DNA from: Candidatus Sulfuritelmatomonas gaucii
Lineage (GTDB): Bacteria; Acidobacteriota; Terriglobia; Terriglobales; Acidobacteriaceae
NCBI GenBank assembly: GCA_900290245.1
Contig: OKRB01000105.1
Span: 43,934-107,933, forward strand
Length of the DNA stretch: 64,000 nucleotides
Direction of reading: 5' to 3'
Part shown: in pieces, positions 59,344-64,000 of the stretch
How positions within the stretch are numbered: the stretch's first letter is position 1
Layout: the number at the start of each line of letters is the position of its first letter
The notes under the pieces: generated by a model
What the model saw: the letters and a program-made list of their open reading frames with translations, nothing else
What the model was told of the DNA's origin: nothing
Database searches by the model: none
Made by a program: the position numbers and the translations under genes

Positions 59344-60348
59344 CTATTGCGTCGTTGAAGTTACCCGGTCGCCTTCCTGAAAGCCGGAGCCGGAGACAGG
59401 AACGCAGACCGAAGATTTCGCGTCGACATCGGTGGCTCGGATAACGCCGATGTTGGAGGAGAGGCGGCGAATAACCTCGCCGGTCGAAGGATCCTTGATC
59501 TCCTTGGTGACACGGAGGACCTGGAGCTGGTCGCCCACCTTGACGCCGGCAGTTGAGCCGACATTGAGGATGATCTGGCCACCGTCGACAGCGGCGACGA
59601 GTCCGTCAATGGTGATGGTGCGGACGGAGACCTTGGCGGCGTTGGAGACAAGGTCGGCGGAAAGTTTGTCTACGGCTGCCTTTGTGGCTTCGCCGATGAT
59701 GGTGTTCTGGAAGTTGCTGGAGCCAAGATCGACGTGGCCGCCGCCGAAGCCGCCCCAATTGCCGCCACCGCCGCCCAGGCCAAGTGAGGAGCGGCCGGAT
59801 TCGCCGGAGCCCTCGGCCACGGCGACGATCTCGCCAGTATCAACATTAACGATGCGGGCGTCGATGACGACGTTGGCCTTGGAGTTGGAGTGGCCCACGT
59901 TGCCCACGCCGAAGCCGTGCCAGCTACCGCCTCCGCCACCGACATTCTGCTTCTTGGTCTCGTTGCCAAACTGGGTGATGGCGCCGATGATGATGACGTC
60001 AACCCCGGCGAGCTTACCGAGACGCGCGGCGGTAGCGGGATCGGCGCGGTTGGAGTTGGAAAAATTCTGCTCGGTCATGAGCTTATCCAGGGCCTGGCGC
60101 TCGAAGACGGAGTAGGTGCCGTCTTTGACCAGGTTGGTGATGACCAGGTCGGAGATTCCTTTACCCAAGTCGATGTCGGTGCCAAAGAAGGCGGCTGAGT
60201 CAGTTTGCACGGTGGCGTAGTCGAAATCCAGGACAGCGACTTTGGGTTTGCGGGTTGAAGTGGTTTGGGCGGCGGCAGGCCATACGGCCACGGCAGCGGT
60301 GAAGGCGAGAAGGATGATGAATGCTGGGTGGAATCTCTTCGGGTGCAT
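59344..60348 (-). CDS. CsgG-like secreted protein
   Basis: A 334-residue protein with a signal peptide (AFIILLAFTAAVAVWPAAAQ) and a CsgG/FlgT-type domain: KPKVAVLDFDYATV, GKGISDLVITNLVKDGTYSVFERQALDKLMTEQ, KLAGVDVIIIGAITQFG, VVIDARIVNVDTGEIV. Two Gly-rich insertions (about 135-150 and 190-210) are odd. No lipobox Cys is present, so unlike CsgG it is probably not a lipoprotein pore. The C-terminal part (GQIILNVGSTAGVKVGDQLQ) is a FlgT-like beta-domain. Flanking paralogs may be partners. Confidence 0.82.
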   Translation of the reverse strand: MHPKRFHPAFIILLAFTAAVAVWPAAAQTTSTRKPKVAVLDFDYATVQTDSAAFFGTDIDLGKGISDLVITNLVKDGTYSVFERQALDKLMTEQNFSNSNRADPATAARLGKLAGVDVIIIGAITQFGNETKKQNVGGGGGSWHGFGVGNVGHSNSKANVVIDARIVNVDTGEIVAVAEGSGESGRSSLGLGGGGGNWGGFGGGHVDLGSSNFQNTIIGEATKAAVDKLSADLVSNAAKVSVRTITIDGLVAAVDGGQIILNVGSTAGVKVGDQLQVLRVTKEIKDPSTGEVIRRLSSNIGVIRATDVDAKSSVCVPVSGSGFQEGDRVTSTTQ

Positions 60349-60383
60349 CGTACGACCTCAAAAGAGTATTTGGAAGGACGCAA

Positions 60384-60399
60384 GAAGGGTCGACCCTTC
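60384..60399. promoter_or_regulatory. perfect 16-base palindrome upstream of the CsgG-like gene
   Basis: GAAGGGTCGACCCTTC lies 36 bases before the CsgG-like start. It may be an operator or a leader stem; no regulator is assigned. Confidence 0.4.
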
Positions 60400-60476
60400 G
60401 GACGAGTCTGTCAAGGCAAATCAACGGGTGTTGGGCGCCCAAGTACCCACCACCTGTCGGGCGGCTCTTTCACCGA

Positions 60477-61385
60477 TCATTGGGGTTTGGCATCGACGCC
60501 GAAGTCGTAGACCACGGTGGTGGGCGGCGTTTCGGGCGTGACGCCTTGTATGACGGCAATGAAAGCGTATTCTCCCGGCTTCAAGTCGGCAGAAGGTGTG
60601 ATCTTGTACATGCGAGGATGGACGCGGTCGGTCGTGAATGGGACAGACTTTTTCTCGTCGGCGCCGATGCTGGCGCCGGTGATGCCAGCCGAAGCAACCA
60701 CGGTCTCGCGGTCATTTTTCTGTTCTTCGACTTTCAGAAGCGAGAACTGGTTCGGGCTAGTGACGATGCCGGGGCCTCCGAAGGCTGCAAAGCTGCTGAT
60801 GTCGGGAAAATACATGTAGAAAACCGGCCGTGCGTCGGTGGTGCGGGTTTGAGCGTGCGGGCCGGGAATCTCGGCCTTCAATTTCATTTTGGCAGTTCCG
60901 AATGAAAATGCCGCACCGGCCAGGTTGGAGACTTTCATCGACGATTCGCCGACACGGTCGATGAAGATCATCGTCTGCTTGACGCCGGGCGAGCCGGTCA
61001 TCAAATAGACGCCGGCCTCGTGTGGGGACATCGGGTCGTCGGGGTCGTCGAGGGCGACGGGCGACGAGGCGATGTAAGGCGGCCTCGGGTGCGCCAGCGA
61101 GTTCATGCGATTGATGATTGCGATCACGACGGCGTCGTCGACCCCGGCATTTTTGAAGGCGATGATTCCGTTGGTCGAGGTGTCGAAATTGCAGGGCGAT
61201 GCATTGATCATGCCGATGATGACGGTGTCTGACACGCCTGCCTTTTCGAGCTGGACGACGGCGGACATGTCCATGGTTTGCTGGGTTGGGGTTTGTGGCG
61301 CCGGAGTCTGCGGTGCTGAGGTTTGTTGTGCGGCGAGGATCGAACAGAATGTGACCAGAAGAATCCCCAAAACACACGTACGCAT
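60477..61385 (-). CDS. secreted paralog B with doubled AG-S-D helical repeat
   Basis: A 302-residue secreted protein (signal peptide ending near LAAQQ, then a Pro/Gln/Thr stretch). Residues about 37-90 hold the doubled unit seen in paralog A: AVVQLEKAGVSDTVIIGMI and GIIAFKNAGVDDAVVIAII. The rest is a beta-rich domain with AGVYLMTGSPGVKQTMIFID, PVFYMYFPDIS and MYKITPSADLKPGEYAFIAV. It is upstream of the CsgG-like gene on the same strand, 128 bases away. Function unknown. Confidence 0.7.
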   Translation of the reverse strand: MRTCVLGILLVTFCSILAAQQTSAPQTPAPQTPTQQTMDMSAVVQLEKAGVSDTVIIGMINASPCNFDTSTNGIIAFKNAGVDDAVVIAIINRMNSLAHPRPPYIASSPVALDDPDDPMSPHEAGVYLMTGSPGVKQTMIFIDRVGESSMKVSNLAGAAFSFGTAKMKLKAEIPGPHAQTRTTDARPVFYMYFPDISSFAAFGGPGIVTSPNQFSLLKVEEQKNDRETVVASAGITGASIGADEKKSVPFTTDRVHPRMYKITPSADLKPGEYAFIAVIQGVTPETPPTTVVYDFGVDAKPQ

Positions 61386-61570
61386 ACTTTCCTCCGTGGA
61401 CGCCTGTGGAACGGTGTTACAGAATTTGACTCATTTTATGACGATTTGGGCAAAAAGGTTTTCCGGCGGGCAATGAATCCTGCTGGATGTCTTCAAGTTT
61501 TGGGGCCTCACCGGGCGGTTGCGTTTCTTTGCTGGATGAGGGCGGGTATGGCCGGATATATTGTTGCGCT

Positions 61571-62002
61571 ATGAGAAACCGTTCTGTGCCGGCAGACACG
61601 CTGATTGCCCACTTGTTTTATAAAAACCTTGCCGCAGCGATCGGGTGGCTGAAGGACACGTTTGGATTTGAAGAGCACTTCCGCTACGGTGAGCCGGTTG
61701 CAGGAGCGCAGTTGCACCTGGGGGAGGCGTGGATCATGGTGGGTTCCGCAAGGCCTGGGCGCACAAGTCCCGCAGAGGCCGGCTGCATGACGCAAATGTT
61801 GACCATCTTTGTTGAGGATGTGGATGGGCACTTTGCGCGGACGAAGGCGGCCGGCGCAAAGATCGTAGAGGAACTGCACGAGACAGAATATGGAGAGCGC
61901 CAGTACGGTGTGGAGGATCTGGAAGGGCATCGCTGGTTGTTCGCAATGCATGCGCGCGACGTGGCTCCGGAGGAGTGGGGAGCAAAGGTCGCGAAGGGCT
62001 GA
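61571..62002 (+). CDS. VOC-family (glyoxalase/bleomycin-resistance-like) protein
   Basis: A 143-residue protein with the vicinal-oxygen-chelate beta-alpha-beta-beta-beta pattern: LIAHLFYKNLAAAIGWLKDT, FGFEEHFRYG, HLGEAWIMVG, MLTIFVEDVDGHFARTKAAG, YGVEDLEGHRWLFAMH. It resembles PhnB-like/DUF1428-type stand-alone VOC proteins; the metal ligand set is incomplete to the eye, so enzyme activity is uncertain. The ATG at 61571 gives the normal length. Confidence 0.82.
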   Translation: MRNRSVPADTLIAHLFYKNLAAAIGWLKDTFGFEEHFRYGEPVAGAQLHLGEAWIMVGSARPGRTSPAEAGCMTQMLTIFVEDVDGHFARTKAAGAKIVEELHETEYGERQYGVEDLEGHRWLFAMHARDVAPEEWGAKVAKG

Positions 62003-62190
62003 GAAGCCGTGTTTCCATAAGGACATCGCGGTCGCCCGATGGTGATGATTTGTCGGTGGTTTCGCGTTTTTCCGTGTTTGCCCGGGGTGCGCAGCTATGC
62101 TAACCTTGAGTTCTGAGCCGTATACGCGGAAAGCTGGAGTGTGTCCGCGGATATTTCGCTCCTCCGGTAAGGATTCCGGGTGGTTCAAGA

Positions 62191-62266
62191 GCTGGCGTAG
62201 CTCAGCTGGTAGAGCATCTGATTTGTAATCAGAGGGTCGGGGGTTCAAATCCCTTCGCCAGCTCCA
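62191..62266 (+). tRNA. tRNA-Thr (TGT anticodon)
   Basis: A 76-base cloverleaf with acceptor arms GCTGGCG / CGCCAGC, anticodon stem CTGAT / ATCAG around TTTGTA, a GGTTCAAAT T-loop, and an encoded TCCA end. It is the first tRNA of the cluster before tuf. Confidence 0.97.
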
Positions 62267-62533
62267 CAAGACGGAAACCGGAACGAGGAGACGAAAACGG
62301 CGAAGGTTTACCGGCGAACGTGAAGCTGCGAGCGCCGGGCCCTCATCTCCGCGGTAATCCCACTGAGGTGCATGCTCCGATGCTCCGGCGGCTAACCGGA
62401 CGTTGCGGCGTGCGTGGAAGGTGGCGAGACGGGGAGCCAGGTGGGCAGAAAGTTGGGTTTTTCCATACTCTTCGAGGTCGCCGCGGCGACCATTAAGAGA
62501 AAGAGAAATGGGGCAACCACAACCGATGATTGG

Positions 62534-62622
62534 GCACAGGTGGCCGAGCGGTTAATGGCAGCAGACTGTAAATCTGCCGCTCCTTGCGAGCTACGGAGGT
62601 TCGAATCCTCCCCTGTGCACCA
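62534..62622 (+). tRNA. tRNA-Tyr (GTA anticodon)
   Basis: An 89-base class II tRNA with acceptor arms GCACAGG / CCTGTGC, anticodon loop CTGTAAA (GTA), a long variable arm, GGTTCGAATCC T-arm, and an encoded ACCA end. Confidence 0.96.
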
Positions 62623-62676
62623 GAAAAGCAGGAATCAGGGATCAGAGAGTTCTGGGACTTGAGCTGAGTTTGAGGA

Positions 62677-62970
62677 ATGGCAATGCGGGAAGCGCGGCAG
62701 ATGGAGATTGAATATGTCGCGCCGAAGCGCAAGGAAGAAATTCGGCCGAGCGCCAGAACAGATTTTGACCGGAAATTCTGGGCGGCCATGGCAATGTTCG
62801 CGGCACTGGCGGCGCTGGTTTGGTTCACCATGGACGCGGGTTCGGTTCTCGTCTTTGGCAGGCCGGTGGAATTGAGGCTGATTCCGCTCATCCTTATTGG
62901 AGCGCTGGCATTGCGTACGGTTTTGGCCCGGCAGGCGGAGAAGATTCGCAGGCAGGGGGAGAAGAACTAG
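62677..62970 (+). CDS. two-helix membrane protein between tRNA genes
   Basis: A 97-residue protein with two transmembrane segments (FWAAMAMFAALAALVWFTM and LIPLILIGALALRTVLA) and a basic tail (RQAEKIRRQGEKN). An ATG eight codons later (MEIEYVAPKRKEE) is an alternative start. Though close to tuf, it is not SecE: it lacks the single C-terminal helix pattern of that protein. TGAGG lies just before the ATG. Function unknown. Confidence 0.65.
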   Translation: MAMREARQMEIEYVAPKRKEEIRPSARTDFDRKFWAAMAMFAALAALVWFTMDAGSVLVFGRPVELRLIPLILIGALALRTVLARQAEKIRRQGEKN

Positions 62971-63078
62971 CTGCTAGCCTCTAGCTGCTAGCTTTTAGCT
63001 TGTGGTTGCGGGATCGGGTCCAAGTGGCTCGCACCGGTGAGATCGAGCTAAAGGCTAGAAGCTAGGAGCTAGAAGCTG
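62966..63078. repeat. AGCTTCTAGC-type inverted repeat 1
   Basis: A left arm built of GCTAGC/TCTAGC words (62966-63001) is largely complementary to 63044-63078 (GAGCTAAAGGCTAGAAGCTAG...), with about 42 bases between. It fills the space between a small gene and the next tRNA. Confidence 0.75.
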
Positions 63079-63094
63079 CTTTGAGAGTTTGCGG

Positions 63095-63170
<76 letters not shown>

Positions 63171-63177
63171 GAAGTAC

Positions 63178-63290
63178 TGCTTCTAGCTATTAGCTCTTGG
63201 CTTCTAGCTTGTGCAGCGGCAGGGAAAGCCTCTGCGGCTTGAAGTGGCAATAGAGGGCTAGACGCCAGTGGCTGGAAGCTCGAGGCTGTT
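63178..63290. repeat. AGCTTCTAGC-type inverted repeat 2
   Basis: TGCTTCTAGC/GGCTTCTAGC words at 63178-63212 face partly complementary GGCTAGACG/GGCTGGAAGCTCG words at 63252-63290. It is more decayed than the other copies and lies between two tRNA genes. Confidence 0.55.
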
Positions 63291-63295
63291 GTTGG

Positions 63296-63370
63296 GCGGG
63301 AGTAACTCAGTGGTAGAGTCACAGCCTTCCAAGCTGTTGGTCGCGGGTTCGAGTCCCGTCTCCCGCTCCA
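63296..63370 (+). tRNA. tRNA-Gly (TCC anticodon)
   Basis: A 75-base cloverleaf: acceptor GCGGGAG / CTCCCGC, anticodon stem ACAGC / GCTGT around CTTCCAA, T-arm GCGGGTTCGAGTCCCGT, encoded TCCA. Confidence 0.97.
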
Positions 63371-63373
63371 AAG

Positions 63374-63470
63374 ACCAGCTACTAGCTGCTAGCTTCTAGC
63401 TGATGCAGTGGCGGGTCGGAATGGCGCGGCAAGCACGGGCCGGGTTGGGCTAGAAGCTAGAAGCTGTTTT
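63374..63470. repeat. AGCTTCTAGC-type inverted repeat 3
   Basis: A left arm with GCTAGCTTCTAGCTG (63374-63402) pairs with GGGCTAGAAGCTAGAAGCTG (from 63447), which is followed by TTTTTG, so this copy could stop transcription as well as be processed. Confidence 0.7.
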
Positions 63471-63485
63471 TGAGGTTTGCGACGA

Positions 63486-63794
63486 ATGTTTGAACAGGCA
63501 GCGATCGCGGTCAGAGACGAACAGGGATACGCGAAGCTTCACGCGTTGATCGACGCGGCGTTTGATGCGCGCGACGTGGAAGTCTTTCTGAACCGCGTGG
63601 GCAAGGCCAAGCTTCGGGTCCGGGAATTCGAGAAGATTCTGGATCGCGGGTTGCTTGGCCAGGAAGCGATAGGGCTGTATAAGGCGCTGCCGGTTTCAGA
63701 CCAGGCGCTGACGCGCGAGCGGTATTTGCGGTTGGTGGAGAAAGTGCCGCTGGAACTGCGGCAAAGGTATTTGAAGTTGTACGCGTATTACTGA
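63486..63794 (+). CDS. small helical protein before tuf
   Basis: A 102-residue soluble, all-helical protein (MFEQAAIAVRDEQGYAKLHA; ARDVEVFLNRVGKAKLRVRE; LPLELRQRYLKLYAYY-type end). No domain recognised. The ATG at 63486 is preferred to a TTG three codons earlier; no strong ribosome site is seen. Its place between tRNA-Gly and tuf suggests co-transcription with the translation cluster, but its role is unknown. Confidence 0.7.
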   Translation: MFEQAAIAVRDEQGYAKLHALIDAAFDARDVEVFLNRVGKAKLRVREFEKILDRGLLGQEAIGLYKALPVSDQALTRERYLRLVEKVPLELRQRYLKLYAYY

Positions 63795-63800
63795 GAAAGG

Positions 63801-63905
63801 CAGCCTTTAGCTTTTAACCTTTAGCTCTTAGCTTCGCGGGTGGGAATTTGGCGCAGTGTATGACAGCAGCACGAAAGAGCTAACAGCTAAGAGCTAAGAG
63901 CTCAA
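63801..63905. repeat. AGCTTTTAGC-type inverted repeat 4
   Basis: CAGCCTTTAGCTTTTAACC and CTCTTAGC words (from 63801) pair with AAAGAGCTAACAGCTAAGAGC words (63875-63905). It lies between the small helical-protein gene and tuf. The word has drifted (TTTTAGC, TCTTAGC) relative to the other copies. Confidence 0.7.
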
Positions 63906-63937
63906 CGCAAAGAAGCTGAACGGAGGACTCGAAGGCA

Positions 63938-64000
63938 ATGGCGAAGGAGAAATTTGATCGTTCGAAGCCGCACGTGAACGTGGGGACGATTGGCCACATT
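63938..64000 (+). CDS. tuf: elongation factor Tu, 5' part only
   Basis: The first 21 codons of EF-Tu (MAKEKFDRSKPHVNVGTIGH, then I) before the window edge. The sequence is the universal start of EF-Tu, ending just at the GHVDHGKT P-loop approach. GGAGG lies 11 bases upstream of the ATG. The four tRNA genes before it are the classic partners of tuf. Confidence 0.97.
   Translation, partial: MAKEKFDRSKPHVNVGTIGHI

Noticed and set aside
62677..62970. secE, expected near tuf
   Set aside because: The product has two hydrophobic segments and no SecE signature; SecE usually follows tuf and tRNA-Trp.

Overview
The window looks like chromosomal DNA from an acidobacterium (Terriglobia/Acidobacteriaceae type). 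The reasons are high GC, a large Oar-like TonB-dependent receptor with an N-terminal carboxypeptidase-regulatory-like domain, a CadC-like winged-helix regulator fused to a WD40-like propeller, a BlaI/M56 pair, many secreted beta-propeller and glycosidase genes, and many short intergenic word repeats. The assignment is by protein-family style, not by any search. No prophage, insertion sequence or CRISPR array was seen.

Layout. 1-3661: BON-domain envelope protein and a membrane-anchored PpiD/SurA-like foldase. 3682-8063: GH2 beta-glycosidase divergent from malQ. 8176-9294: PPC-domain protein and ssb. 9767-19303: accessory carbohydrate/lipid locus with GH89 alpha-N-acetylglucosaminidase, TonB receptor, Tat-exported metallophosphoesterase, PI-PLC-like phosphodiesterase and a LacI regulator, with a strong LacI-type palindrome between the first two genes. 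19635-28467: RDD and SpoIIM-family genes with overlapping divergent start codons, next to a tightly coupled DUF58/MoxR/DUF4350/DUF4129 operon headed by two paralogous membrane proteins. 28706-32515: BlaI repressor, M56 peptidase and HtrA protease behind a BlaI-like operator. 32516-33194: repeat-rich gap. 33195-40699: CadC-like sensor, two-lobed retropepsin-like protease, ctaB/DUF420 operon, an outer-membrane protein and a lone LolD-type ATPase. 41040-46675: clpC and secA separated by a clear terminator. 46697-51867: CpaE-like ATPase, CYTH protein, Sua5, Hfq-like protein, and a DNA polymerase III delta-prime gene whose 3' end is frameshifted by a perfect 40-bp tandem duplication. 52057-61385: mostly secreted proteins of little-known function, including a PQQ-type sugar dehydrogenase and a CsgG-like protein flanked by two paralogs. 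61571-64000: VOC protein and a tRNA-Thr/Tyr/Thr/Gly cluster leading into tuf, the same four tRNA species as the E. coli tufB operon, but interrupted by two small genes and by AGCTTCTAGC-type hairpin arms.

The most interesting hypothesis is the 9767-19303 locus. An alpha-GlcNAc-removing exoglycosidase, a PI-PLC-like enzyme, an exported phosphatase and an importer under a LacI repressor could together take apart GlcNAc-inositol-phospholipid-like substrates. Substrate and joint action are inferred. Most frames opposite the long genes are GC-rich shadows and are left out.
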